Assembly (NCBI GenBank): GCA_003671275.1
Contig: QWPB01000007.1
Location: 1 to 64,000, forward strand
DNA length: 64,000 nt
Source: Planctomycetota bacterium
Lineage (GTDB): Bacteria > Planctomycetota > Planctomycetia > Planctomycetales > Planctomycetaceae
Direction: 5' to 3'
Under the pieces are notes generated by a model. That model did not search any database, was not told the origin of the DNA, and was given only the letters and a program-made list of their open reading frames with translations. Shown in pieces: positions 36,607 through 46,296 of the stretch (position 1 is its first letter; each line of letters begins with the position of its first letter). The position numbers were made by a program, and so were the translations under genes.

Positions 36607-37682
36607 CCGCCTTGGCCTCGACGAATTGAAAAATCGACGGCGGGCTCCAGAGGTATCCCTTCGAGCAGGTGTCCCGTGAGTTGCTGGCTGAAGTAGGGAG
36701 CCAGCAGAGATCCCTTCGATCCCAGTCCATTCATGAACCCGATCGCGGGATGTTCGGGCAGGCAGCCGATCACCGGATTCAGATTCTTCAGGATGGGCCG
36801 AATGGCCGCATCGTGCCCCACCACGTGGAATGGAACAGTCAGGCTGCTCGCCAGTCGCTGTTCCAGTTCTTCCCGTCCGTGGGGAGTCGGAACTTGATCC
36901 AGTCGACTCCAGTCGTAGGTTGCCCCCACCCGATACAGGCGATCTCCGGAGGCATTCTTCATCCCCGTCGGAGCGATCCAGATCCCCCGGTGGACGATCC
37001 GCGGTTCCTCATGGCCCGGGATGGCCACGATCAGTATTTCACCTTTGGCGGGGTTCCAGGCGAAGCCTTGAAACCAGGGATTCGCATGTGCGGCGTAACC
37101 CTGGCAGAAGATCAAATGCCGTGCCCGCACTCCCCACGCTGGAAGCTCAACACCGTCGTGAATGAGCTGGACATCCTGCGGCAGTTGTAACTCTCCGGCT
37201 CGGTAACACTGCCGGGATCGCAGGTGTTCGCGTGTGACTTGCAGAAATTGTGCGACATCCAATCGGGCCGCTGGAACAAGCTCCACACCCCCGAAAGGCG
37301 CGGGCATCGACGCGGGCCAGCGATCGATCGGAGCGAACATCCCGGCGTAGCTCGGACTGGACTGCCGTTTTTCGTAACATGCCCGTTCGTTGTCATCGAC
37401 GAACAATCGGACTGCGGGCAACTCGTGAAAGAATGCCACTCCGGTCTCGATTTCAACCCACCGATAAAAGTCGCGGGCGCACGGGTAGAATTCGTCGAGC
37501 CGCCACGTTTTCACCAGCCGCTGGCCGGTGACAGGAGTGACCAGCCCCGCAGCGATTCGGGAAGCTGTCACAGACTCTTCCCGATCAATCACCAGCAGCT
37601 CGCTTCCGCGAGCCTGATGAGCCCACGCCAGACATCCACCCGCCAGTCCCAGCCCAACGAGGATTGTGTCGTAGCTGCGCAT
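36603..37682 (-). CDS. DAO-family FAD oxidoreductase
   Basis: A 359-residue flavoprotein with an N-terminal Rossmann motif (ILVGLGLAGGCLAW) and the motif ASRIAAGLVTPVTGQRLVKT, which marks a DAO subfamily related to the MnmC oxidase domain. The C-terminal part has PILKNLNPVIGCLPEHPAIG and FMNGLGSKGSLLAPYFSQQL, typical of the flavin-capping region. Coupled with the MnmM-like gene by a 4-nt overlap, it is the best candidate for oxidative removal of the carboxymethyl group from cmnm5(s2)U34. That function is inferred; other amine oxidations are possible. Confidence 0.82.
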   Translation of the reverse strand: MRSYDTILVGLGLAGGCLAWAHQARGSELLVIDREESVTASRIAAGLVTPVTGQRLVKTWRLDEFYPCARDFYRWVEIETGVAFFHELPAVRLFVDDNERACYEKRQSSPSYAGMFAPIDRWPASMPAPFGGVELVPAARLDVAQFLQVTREHLRSRQCYRAGELQLPQDVQLIHDGVELPAWGVRARHLIFCQGYAAHANPWFQGFAWNPAKGEILIVAIPGHEEPRIVHRGIWIAPTGMKNASGDRLYRVGATYDWSRLDQVPTPHGREELEQRLASSLTVPFHVVGHDAAIRPILKNLNPVIGCLPEHPAIGFMNGLGSKGSLLAPYFSQQLTGHLLEGIPLEPAVDFSIRRGQGG

Positions 37683-37725
37683 TGTGAGTGGATCTGTCCC
37701 GTGGGTCGCGATCCCTTCAGTATCG

Positions 37726-39798
37726 CTATTTCAGCAATGCTCCGCCATGCGAGTCGAGATGGTCTTTCCATCGCAACCAGGCGGGATTGCGCGTCGAGTC
37801 GGACAGGTTGGCGTGATAGTCACGATCACGTCCCGTCAGCCGCTTGATGTGGAAGATCGCCAGCTCGCGGATCGTGATATCCCGGTGCCCCAGATAATCG
37901 ACCAGTTTCCGGCTGATCTCTGGATCGTGGGCATCCCGTTCCGAATATCCCCATAGCAGGGCGACCACCGCGGCCACATCTTCGTCTGGGAAGAGGCGAC
38001 GGACTTCCTGTTCCAGCACCGCAGCATTCTCCGGGGCCACCGGCAGCCATGTTCGCAGCGTGTAGATCGCCGCCAGCCGGGTTTCTTCATTCTTCGACTG
38101 GAGTCCTCGCACGACGGAGGGGATGTCGTCCACCAGCCCAACCGTGTAGGTCGCCAGCTCGGAGATTCGAGCGATATCATGCGTCACGAGAGCAGGCATC
38201 GAAACACTGACCGGTTGATCGAGCGCAAACTCCTGCTCGAAACGGTCGCTCATCCGCCGGGCAGCCAGCGTGACAGCAATTCCGTCGAGAGACATCCAGA
38301 CAGGCAGACTGTGGGCGGGGCCCACCACGAAGGGTTCTCGATGGACTGGCCAGGCGGCCCAGCCGACATCGGCCCCGACTGCAATCGCAGGACCGCCCTG
38401 CCAGGACACGGCCACCGAACCGGTGGCCACGGAGAGCCCACCTTCGGGGTAGTTCAACTGCGGATCTGGCCCCGTGCCATGCGGCGAGCGTAACCCCACC
38501 TCCAAGCCACAGCGTGTCGCGGGATCCAGACTGAGCTCCACGGTTCGTCCGCGAACATCGACATGCACCACAACCGGTTGATTCTCCACCCCGGCTGGTC
38601 GCGTGAGGGCGATTCGTCCGCGATCCAGTTTCAAGGACAACAGCTGTGTCTCGGTTCCGCGACTGAATTGGAGGCGTGTTCCGCCAAAGAGAGTAATCGC
38701 CAGTTCCTGGCCATCAATCTGCAGTTGAGCTTCGAACGGCTCGGGGCAGGCAATCTCGTCACCGGCGTGCAGCAGAGTACGACGAGGCATGACGATCCAC
38801 TGTTGCTCTGCCGGGTTATGGATCAGCAGCACTCCCGTGGGCGTGCCATACAACACCTCCGGGAACGTGACCGGGGCGGGAGCCTCCGCAGCGGGGGCGG
38901 GTTGCGGGGCAAGGCCCACCACTTCGGGGACCGCGACATTCGGTAGCGTGGGCTCAGGGGCGGGTTCCACCGGGGCCGGTTCGGCGGGCATCTCGACCGG
39001 CACTGTGGGAGTGATGGTAGTCAGCGGGCCCCCTGTGCTGTCGGGGGGGCCGCTAGCGGCATTTGGTGCGGTCGCGGGCACCACGGGTGGTCGCGGTTTG
39101 GCCGATGTGGCGTCCGTGGTACCCGCTTCGGGCGACGCTATCTCGGGAGTGTCATTGGATGCCACTAGTCCGCCGGATGGCTCACCGAGGAAACCCTGCT
39201 CCTTCAAAACCCAGACCATCCAGCCCCCGCCCAGGACAATGACCAGCAGTCCTACCAGCAGTGATTTCCCGCCGGATGGCTTGAGATAGTCTGGCGTCAT
39301 GGGTGGCGGAGGAACTGGACTGACCATGGCCCGGATCGGCCCGGAAGGCGCCTCGGTTGTCGGGGACAGGACGGGGGCGGTGGTGGTCACGGGGGCCGGT
39401 TCCACCGGGGGGGGCGGCATGACCAGAGCGTACATTCGCTCACGGGTCGTTGTTGGAACTTCCACTGGCTCCCCAAGGACAGCTGTCAGGATCTGATGAG
39501 CCGACGCGACTTCCGCCAGATGCATGTCGGAGTCGAGATACATCTTCTCCAAGGCCGGAACGGTCTGCGGGTCGAGCGTATTGTCGAGATATTCCGCAAC
39601 CAGATTCGGGTCCGGAGCCGAGCCGGAACCGGTCAGTTCGGGGGCCGCGATCCGGCGACGGCGGACAATCTCACGAATGCGAGCCACGGTGGACGAAGCC
39701 TGGGGACTTTCGCTGATCCGGGCTCCCAGTTCGCGCAGGGCTTTGGGCTCCAGTACGTCATCCAGGTATGCCAGCAAGGCTCGCAGTGTCAGTCGCAT
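37726..39798 (-). CDS. membrane-anchored FecR-like / HEAT-type protein
   Basis: A protein of about 690 residues, not assigned to a named family. The N-terminal part (LRALLAYLDDVLEPKALREL and VAEYLDNTLDPQTVPALEKM) has two anti-sigma/zinc-finger-like helical repeats without the usual cysteines. One membrane helix follows (SLLVGLLVIVLGGGWMVWVL), then a Pro/Ala-rich linker, a FecR-like beta domain (LLHAGDEIACPEPFEAQLQI) and C-terminal HEAT-like helices (NEETRLAAIYTLRTWLPVAP). Starts at 39798; 39813 is possible. Topology suggests a cytoplasmic N-terminus and a periplasmic rest. Confidence 0.75.
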   Translation of the reverse strand: MRLTLRALLAYLDDVLEPKALRELGARISESPQASSTVARIREIVRRRRIAAPELTGSGSAPDPNLVAEYLDNTLDPQTVPALEKMYLDSDMHLAEVASAHQILTAVLGEPVEVPTTTRERMYALVMPPPPVEPAPVTTTAPVLSPTTEAPSGPIRAMVSPVPPPPMTPDYLKPSGGKSLLVGLLVIVLGGGWMVWVLKEQGFLGEPSGGLVASNDTPEIASPEAGTTDATSAKPRPPVVPATAPNAASGPPDSTGGPLTTITPTVPVEMPAEPAPVEPAPEPTLPNVAVPEVVGLAPQPAPAAEAPAPVTFPEVLYGTPTGVLLIHNPAEQQWIVMPRRTLLHAGDEIACPEPFEAQLQIDGQELAITLFGGTRLQFSRGTETQLLSLKLDRGRIALTRPAGVENQPVVVHVDVRGRTVELSLDPATRCGLEVGLRSPHGTGPDPQLNYPEGGLSVATGSVAVSWQGGPAIAVGADVGWAAWPVHREPFVVGPAHSLPVWMSLDGIAVTLAARRMSDRFEQEFALDQPVSVSMPALVTHDIARISELATYTVGLVDDIPSVVRGLQSKNEETRLAAIYTLRTWLPVAPENAAVLEQEVRRLFPDEDVAAVVALLWGYSERDAHDPEISRKLVDYLGHRDITIRELAIFHIKRLTGRDRDYHANLSDSTRNPAWLRWKDHLDSHGGALLK

Positions 39799-40042
39799 GG
39801 CTATCAATCCCATATGGGGTCACCTGGTTCATTGTCCTCGGTGAGAACACTTCACAGGCTGCTACATTCAGGAGTGCCCTGTGGCCGGGGATTTCGTACA
39901 ACGAATTTTGATTCCTCTCCCGAAAGACCGAATTTCCTGCCATACCGATCCGTTTTTCTTCGCATTTCGATCCGCCTGCGGCACTCCTTACCCCGTTCAA
40001 CCACTGGGAAGATTCTCGGTCGAATGCCAGAATACGGGGACG

Positions 40043-40555
40043 ATGTCCCTGCCTCCGACGATTATTGTGGTTCACCCCTCCGAAAAACGCAGCAAATGCT
40101 CGGTCGAGCCGTTGCGGACCCGCCCGGAGTTCATTTTCTGGAACTACCCCCGGCGCGGGACAGAATCGCTGCAAGGCTATGTCCGTCTGGGCATCGGAGG
40201 ACCCGAGCTGACCCCCGCCGATCAGGCGACAGGGCTGGTGCTGCTCGATGGCTCCTGGCGCTGGGCAGCCAAGATGGAGCAGTCCTACGAGGATCTGCCC
40301 GTGAGGAGCCTGGCCCCATGGGTCACAGCCTACCCCCGGGTTTCCAAAGTCTTTCAGGATCCCAGTGGCGGGCTGGCCACGATCGAGGCCCTGTTTGCGG
40401 CGCATGCCCAGATGGGGCGCCCCGTCGAAGGGCTTTTGGATGACTATCGATGGCGCGATCAGTTCCTAGATGCGAATCGAGAGCTTTTAACTCGGTTCGG
40501 GACGCGGTACTCTGTAGGTGATACGCTGCGCGGGAGGTTCGATCGATCTGAGTGA
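40043..40555 (+). CDS. Tsr3/DTW-superfamily (TDD) protein
   Basis: A 170-residue protein resembling the aminocarboxypropyltransferase superfamily that includes Tsr3 (18S rRNA) and DTW proteins such as TapT (tRNA acp3U47). [19 protein letters not shown] recalls the Tsr3 start, with [20 protein letters not shown] matching the SPAD...IDCSW region and [14 protein letters not shown] the conserved TxEA helix. Cysteines around position 15-20 partly match Tsr3. The frame is open from 39881, but the ATG at 40043 begins the conserved part. Product inferred, not certain; SAM-dependent acp transfer to RNA is the likely chemistry. Confidence 0.65.
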   Translation: MSLPPTIIVVHPSEKRSKCSVEPLRTRPEFIFWNYPRRGTESLQGYVRLGIGGPELTPADQATGLVLLDGSWRWAAKMEQSYEDLPVRSLAPWVTAYPRVSKVFQDPSGGLATIEALFAAHAQMGRPVEGLLDDYRWRDQFLDANRELLTRFGTRYSVGDTLRGRFDRSE

Positions 40556-40574
40556 TTCGGAACAGGGGAGTTCC

Positions 40575-43490
40575 ATGTCCACACCAATCTCCTCCACGCC
40601 AATCTCCCGCTTGTGGGGAATCGTGGGGGTATTGTGTCTGCTGCAGTCCGGATGCGGTGGATCAGCCCCCCCCCCGCCTGCGGCAAACCCCTATTCGAAT
40701 GAAGTGTCCGCAGTCCCGGCGACGGTGACACCGCCTCCTGCTCCGGCGGTGGTCACACCGCCATCGATGCCGCCCCTTCCGTTGCCTCCCGTCAATCCGG
40801 TGGTCGTGAACTCGACGACATCTCCCCAGGTTCCGCCCCGTCGCGGTCCCCCTTCTCAGACTCAGCCCGCGCCGACCGTCCCTGCCCCGTCGCCAGTCAC
40901 TCCGGCTCCGTTGCCTGTGCCCGTTCCACAATCGCCGCCTGCCGAAGAAGCGATGCCTGCGACAGTTGCCATGAACTGGAAGGTCACTGCCGATCCGGCT
41001 GTTGCAGGGATCGATGTTGCTCGAACCCACAAGCTGAACCTTGTCAAACTGCCCCAGCTGGGAGCTGTGGGGCCCGAGTTCGTGGAAGCGGGGCGTTTTC
41101 GAGTTCTCTACTCGGTCACTCCGGGCACAGCGGTCGCCCTGGGATTGAATGATGAAATTCGGCACTATCGAGAAGTCTGGGACTTTGTTGCCAAACGCAA
41201 ACTGGGGGCGATCCGTAACTTGGAACTCGGAGGAGCCAAGGCTCAGACCCTGAGCCCCGACGGTCGCTTCTTTGCCTACAAGCCGCAGTGGGAAAGTGCC
41301 GTCCAGATCCTGGAGATTGCCACCGGGAAAAAGAGTGTGGCCCCGAAGCTCAGCGGCACTGCAGCCAAGCTGCTGGCCTTTGCGGGGCCCCTTCGGTTGA
41401 TCTACGAGGATAAAGGCGAACTGCACGTACTGGCCGTTCCTGGTTTTACGAATCAAGCCACGATTAAGCCCGCGAACTGGTCTCCGGAAGCCGCCTGGAC
41501 CTTTAGCCCCGGCGGCAAGTACATGGTTATCACGCGGTTGATCAAGGGCGGGTGCGAAGCCGAGTTTCTGGATCTGCAGCTCGGTGAATCCGCAGGGGTG
41601 CTGCCACTGGTTGCGGCGGGTACCTGTCGGGCGGTGGCGATCTCGCGTGATGGTCAGCAACTGGCCGCCTGGATCGAGGGAACCACTCCACAGCTGAAAA
41701 CATGGTCAATCGCGGACGGGGCTTCTTCGGGACAATATGGGTTGGCCGATTGCGCGGAACAGATATCCGCGCACGAGTCCTACCAGGGATTGCGACTGGA
41801 GTGGTTTCCGAATGGACGGCATCTGCTGTTCGGAGGACACGCAGTATTCGATACGGTGGAAAGCACCATCGTCACCGCGATCGGGGGCGATGAGAAACCC
41901 CTGACGGCTCAACGCGTCATTGGTCCGCAACAGATCCTGACGGTGGATGCGGGGCAGCTGGCGGTCCTCGATCTGTCCGCCTCCATGAAATCCAGCCCGG
42001 CGGGCATCGCTGGTGCCAAGCCCGGAACGCCTCCGACTTCCGCTCCCCCCCAGCCGACCGAAACGGTTGCCAATCGTTCGGGGATTACCTTGGCCTACCC
42101 GGAGGAAGTGGCCTGGTCCGCGCAGTTGGCAAAGCCTCCCGCTCCATCCAGGATCACGTCGCGGGGGATCAATCTTCCCGTCGGCAACATCTACATGGGG
42201 CGTCTGTCTCAGACGATGGGCATGGTGATGTATACCAGCAGTCCGCTGGTTCTCGGGGAAAATGGTCTGCCGACATTTGAGGCGAACTCGCGTTTCTGGC
42301 TGCAGCCTGTCGATTTGAAGACTGGAGCGATACTGAAGCCGGTTCCTCTTCCCGAGGCCCGTCTCATAATGTCTCTCTCTCCGAGTGGCGGGATGGTCTG
42401 TGTCCACAATGCGAACGGACTCGACCGTGTGGAAATCCTCTCCATGAAAGAGGGGAATCGTGAAGCGGGGTTTGCACCGTATCATGATGCCGCACCGGGG
42501 CCCGATCAGCGGGTCACCTTCGCTGAGTTTACCGATCCATCGCACTTGCTCACGACGGGCGCGGGTCGGCTGACGCACTGGGACTTCATGAATGCCCGGG
42601 CCGAATTTGAATACGAGATTGGCGAAATGCGTCCGGAGTTGTCGCCCGCTCGCGATTATGTGGCTGTGGCTGATCCCGGCAATCGCACCGTGTCGCTGAT
42701 CAGTCTGGCCTCGGGTAAGCCCGAGGGAACGGTTGTGGTCTGCGAGCTGGCAGGCGAGTCGGTGGCGTCCTGTGCATTTCATCCGCAGGGCCGCTGGTTC
42801 GCCACGATTTCACAGCGGGGGGATGGCGGTGAACTACGAGTGATCGATCTGGTCGATGGCACCGAGCAGAAGCGTCTGGCCTTGCCCATCTCGGCCCAGG
42901 TGATGCAATGGGTCGGCGATGATTACCTCCTGCTGAATGGATCGATCCTTGTCAGTGTGACGCGGGCCTGTGTCGTGTGGAATTATGGCTTGCCCCAGGG
43001 GATGCACATCATCGACAGTCCGGATCAGCGGCACTGGTACATCGCCGCCGATCCCGATCGCACCAATGCGGTTGTACTGCGCGGTGTGGACCTGCCGGAC
43101 GGGACCGTGCTGGAACGGGTTGGGGCTGCCGGTCTGAAGGGCCGCCTGCTCCTTGAACCCGGTCAGCCGGTCAGCCTCGATGTTCAGGTGGCGGATGTCT
43201 CAGGTGAGACCGGTTTCGCACAGAAAGTGACCAGCTTCCTGACGGATCGTTTTTCCGCAGCGCGGATCACCGTGCAGCCGAAATCCGTCGTAACGCTGAC
43301 CGTTCGGGATGCGGGCGGCGGCTGGCTGGTGGCCCTGGTCAGCGAGGGAAAGACGCTTTGGCAACAGTCAATCGACGGACGTGACGGTCCGGCGGCATTG
43401 CTGGACTACGAACCGCCCAAGCATGCCTTTCCATTGGGGACCGCTCAGGGGGCCGGGCAATCCAATCTGAATGTTCAGGGGACGGAGTGA
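40575..43490 (+). CDS. large exported beta-propeller-like protein
   Basis: About 971 residues. The N-terminus (VGVLCLLQSGCGGS) looks like a lipoprotein signal, although glutamine at the -3 position is not ideal. A proline-rich linker of about 100 residues follows, then repeats resembling WD40/TolB-type blades, for example LSPDGRFFAYKPQWESAVQI, SRDGQQLAAWIEG and FHPQGRWFATISQRGDG. GGGGAG precedes the ATG at 40575. No enzyme motif recognised. The next gene, on the same strand, is also exported. Confidence 0.78.
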   Translation: MSTPISSTPISRLWGIVGVLCLLQSGCGGSAPPPPAANPYSNEVSAVPATVTPPPAPAVVTPPSMPPLPLPPVNPVVVNSTTSPQVPPRRGPPSQTQPAPTVPAPSPVTPAPLPVPVPQSPPAEEAMPATVAMNWKVTADPAVAGIDVARTHKLNLVKLPQLGAVGPEFVEAGRFRVLYSVTPGTAVALGLNDEIRHYREVWDFVAKRKLGAIRNLELGGAKAQTLSPDGRFFAYKPQWESAVQILEIATGKKSVAPKLSGTAAKLLAFAGPLRLIYEDKGELHVLAVPGFTNQATIKPANWSPEAAWTFSPGGKYMVITRLIKGGCEAEFLDLQLGESAGVLPLVAAGTCRAVAISRDGQQLAAWIEGTTPQLKTWSIADGASSGQYGLADCAEQISAHESYQGLRLEWFPNGRHLLFGGHAVFDTVESTIVTAIGGDEKPLTAQRVIGPQQILTVDAGQLAVLDLSASMKSSPAGIAGAKPGTPPTSAPPQPTETVANRSGITLAYPEEVAWSAQLAKPPAPSRITSRGINLPVGNIYMGRLSQTMGMVMYTSSPLVLGENGLPTFEANSRFWLQPVDLKTGAILKPVPLPEARLIMSLSPSGGMVCVHNANGLDRVEILSMKEGNREAGFAPYHDAAPGPDQRVTFAEFTDPSHLLTTGAGRLTHWDFMNARAEFEYEIGEMRPELSPARDYVAVADPGNRTVSLISLASGKPEGTVVVCELAGESVASCAFHPQGRWFATISQRGDGGELRVIDLVDGTEQKRLALPISAQVMQWVGDDYLLLNGSILVSVTRACVVWNYGLPQGMHIIDSPDQRHWYIAADPDRTNAVVLRGVDLPDGTVLERVGAAGLKGRLLLEPGQPVSLDVQVADVSGETGFAQKVTSFLTDRFSAARITVQPKSVVTLTVRDAGGGWLVALVSEGKTLWQQSIDGRDGPAALLDYEPPKHAFPLGTAQGAGQSNLNVQGTE

Positions 43491-43557
43491 CGGCCCATCC
43501 CGGTCCGGGTGTCACTGGTTTCGACTGGGCGTGTGTTCTTGAGGAAGAGAGTCCCTG

Positions 43558-44379
43558 ATGATTCGCAACTGGCTCGGCTTCATTCTGATTCTGGCAGGTG
43601 GGGCACCGCTCTTCGCAGCGGATGGGCCTCTCAAACTGCACTGGGAGAAGAACTATCTGACAATCACGGGGCAGGAACTCGCGGGTGGCGAGATCAAAAT
43701 TCACTATCTGGAGGCCTACTGTCGGGCCGGGTCGACGGATGCGGATTGGGTCAAACACACGATGGTCGGGCACCAGTCCGAACAGGTCGAGGCGTCCTCG
43801 GATGGGACGCTGATTCGACTGCGGGATGTCGTTTCGGATGGAGTGCGGGTCGACCACGAGATCCGGTCCACGTCCGACGAAGTTCGTTTTGAAATCCAGG
43901 CCCACAACCCGACCCCCAAGCGTTCCGAAGCCCACTGGGCTCAGCCCTGCATTCGACTGGAGAAATTCACCGGGGCCAATCAGGAGACGTACCTGGCCCA
44001 GTCGTTCATCTTCCTGGATGGTCAGCTGACGAAAATGCCGACACGCGACTGGGCCACGCAAGCCCGCTACACCCCCGGCCAGGTCTGGTGTCCCAAGACC
44101 GTCGATCGTAACGATGTGAACCCGCGCCCGTTGAGTCCCCTTGTTCCCAGTAACGGATTGATCGGATGTTACTCAGCAGACCGGAAGCAGATCTTCGCCG
44201 TGGCGTTTGAACCGTATCAGGAACTGTTTCAGGGGGTTGCCGTTTGCCTGCACTCGGACTTCCGGCTGGGGGGGTTGCAGCCTGACGAAAAGAAGACAAT
44301 TCGAGGTCGAATCTACATTGTGTCCTCGGTCGATGAACTGCTCCGGCGTTACACCAGAGACTTTCCGGAGCATCTGTAA
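43558..44379 (+). CDS. secreted hypothetical protein
   Basis: A 273-residue protein with a signal peptide (GFILILAGGAPLFAADG). Beta-rich with GGEIKIHYLEAYCRAGSTDA and VRFEIQAHNPTPKRSEAHWA; four cysteines that could form disulfides. No family recognised. AGGAAGAG precedes the ATG. It lies between the beta-propeller-like gene and a PQQ-type propeller gene, all in one direction and possibly one operon. Confidence 0.75.
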   Translation: MIRNWLGFILILAGGAPLFAADGPLKLHWEKNYLTITGQELAGGEIKIHYLEAYCRAGSTDADWVKHTMVGHQSEQVEASSDGTLIRLRDVVSDGVRVDHEIRSTSDEVRFEIQAHNPTPKRSEAHWAQPCIRLEKFTGANQETYLAQSFIFLDGQLTKMPTRDWATQARYTPGQVWCPKTVDRNDVNPRPLSPLVPSNGLIGCYSADRKQIFAVAFEPYQELFQGVAVCLHSDFRLGGLQPDEKKTIRGRIYIVSSVDELLRRYTRDFPEHL

Positions 44380-44456
44380 TTTTCATGTCCGCTGTCTCCT
44401 CGGGCTCTCTGACTGGCATGCGTCTTGATGACTATCTCTGGATTCGGTCAGGGCTG

Positions 44457-46283
44457 ATGCGAAGCCTGCTGCTGACGGCCTGGGGGCTTGTCACGGTGTC
44501 GGCACTTACGGCCGCCGAAGTGCCTGCCGATCTCGTCGGCCTGAGTGTCTCTGTCCCCGCGGAGAAGCAACTGGCTGTCTTCGATCAGCTCGTGGCTGAC
44601 CGGGAATGGGAGGCTGCTCTCACCCTGATAGAGCGGCTGGTCTCAGCAGAGTCGCCAGACATCCTGGTTCGGATCGCACCCGGCCAGTTTCTCGATTTGC
44701 GAGCGGCCATCCAGCGGCGGTTGTCTGGCCTGCCGGATGCCGGACTGGCCTTCTATCGTCGCCGTGCCGACCCGCTGGCTCAGCGGCTATGGGATCGATA
44801 CCTGGCGGAACGTGATGAAACCGCCTTGCAGCAGATCGTGGAGCAATATGCCGCCACATCGATTGCCGGACGAGCTACACAATCACTGATTGAGCGGGCA
44901 TGGCGGTACGGCGATATCGAGTCCGTGGAACGACTCATCCCGCAGCTGCCCGACGGAGACTTGCGACTCGCCTGGCTGTCGCAAGTGAGCCAGCCGGAGA
45001 TGCGTCCGCGGTCCCATCGCAAGAGTTCCCCTGCGGGATATTTCAGTGTCGGGGCGTGGGGGTGGCACTCTCCATCCACGATCTCCACATGGCCCGATCC
45101 GGGGACGCTGGTCGCCGTCTCCACAGCCCATGCGGCGATCGGTCGACCTGGGACGCCGCGCGATCTGGTGATGGTCAATGACGGCTGGCAGATTCGTGCC
45201 CTCCGTGAAGATACGGGCACGGCTTATTGGCCATCGGAGATCGCCGGAGATCCCGGAACCGTGGTCCAGCTGGAACTGCCTGAAGAAAATCTTTCACTCC
45301 AACGAGTGGCGGAGGGAGTGTTCTCGGGGGACCGGTATTTTGGAATCCTGGGTGACCGTCCGATCTGGAATACGCGACCGCGACTGATCCCCGAGGAAAG
45401 TTCACTCAGCGCGCTGGACCTCGGAACCGGAGAGGGGCGGGTTCTCTGGCGCGTCGCGTCGCGTGATCTGCCGGAGTCTGGCTGGGGATTTCATGGACCG
45501 CCAGTTGTGCGAGGACAGCTGTTGCTGGCACCGATTTGTCAGGCGGGGGCTCAGACGCAACTGGCGATTGCCGCTTGGGACGGTGATTCAGGTCAACTCG
45601 TCTGGTGGCGGCGGATCGGCACCGCGCTGGGGCAGCCGGGCACGCCGGTGGAAGCCACTCAGCTGGTAGTTGTTGGCGACCGGATTGCGGTACGAACCAG
45701 TCGGGGTGTGGTGCTGGTTCTGGATGTGCAGTCTGGACGGATCTGCTGGGCGTCGACTCAACTGGTGGAGCCTTCCCAAGAGGTATCACCCGGCGAAACA
45801 GTCCGCTGTCTCGCGGCCTGTGCGGGCGGCGTTTATGCCACCGATCTCAGTGGGTTGGCGATCCAATCGTTTCGGGTGAATGATGGAACCATGCAATGGA
45901 CTCAATCCTGCACCACCCGTTGCCGGGGGATAACAATGGCCGCAGATCAGCTGTTGATCGCAGGATCGAGATTGTCTTGTCTTCGGGCCCGTTCCGGTCA
46001 GTTCCTCTGGGAACAGGGGCTGGATGACCCGGCGGCACAGGGAACCGGCAGCCCCATTTGGGAGGGGGATGTGATCTATTGGCCAACACGGCAAGCTCTT
46101 TTTGGCTTGGAGGTTCAAACCGGGCGCATCGTTGAACGACGGACACTGTCTACCGGTTCCCGTCCCGAACCGACGACGCTTGTCGCCGGTCGGTCGGTGC
46201 TGATTCTTTCCACTTCCACGGGGGCCACGGCCTTGCGATGGGAGCAGGAATCAACGCCCGCCGAATCAAACGGCGGGCGTTGA
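44457..46283 (+). CDS. secreted PQQ-like beta-propeller protein
   Basis: A 608-residue protein with signal peptide (LLLTAWGLVTVSALTAAEV) and an N-terminal helical region (WEAALTLIERLVSAESPDIL). The rest resembles outer-membrane assembly BamB/PQQ-repeat propellers: WDGDSGQLVWWRRIGTALGQ, VLDVQSGRICWASTQL, CLRARSGQFLWEQGLDDPA. The start at 44457 places the signal at the N-terminus; the frame begins at 44385. Planctomycetes have many such proteins; quinone binding is not shown by the sequence. Confidence 0.78.
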   Translation: MRSLLLTAWGLVTVSALTAAEVPADLVGLSVSVPAEKQLAVFDQLVADREWEAALTLIERLVSAESPDILVRIAPGQFLDLRAAIQRRLSGLPDAGLAFYRRRADPLAQRLWDRYLAERDETALQQIVEQYAATSIAGRATQSLIERAWRYGDIESVERLIPQLPDGDLRLAWLSQVSQPEMRPRSHRKSSPAGYFSVGAWGWHSPSTISTWPDPGTLVAVSTAHAAIGRPGTPRDLVMVNDGWQIRALREDTGTAYWPSEIAGDPGTVVQLELPEENLSLQRVAEGVFSGDRYFGILGDRPIWNTRPRLIPEESSLSALDLGTGEGRVLWRVASRDLPESGWGFHGPPVVRGQLLLAPICQAGAQTQLAIAAWDGDSGQLVWWRRIGTALGQPGTPVEATQLVVVGDRIAVRTSRGVVLVLDVQSGRICWASTQLVEPSQEVSPGETVRCLAACAGGVYATDLSGLAIQSFRVNDGTMQWTQSCTTRCRGITMAADQLLIAGSRLSCLRARSGQFLWEQGLDDPAAQGTGSPIWEGDVIYWPTRQALFGLEVQTGRIVERRTLSTGSRPEPTTLVAGRSVLILSTSTGATALRWEQESTPAESNGGR

Positions 46284-46296
46284 ACCATTTCAGAAA

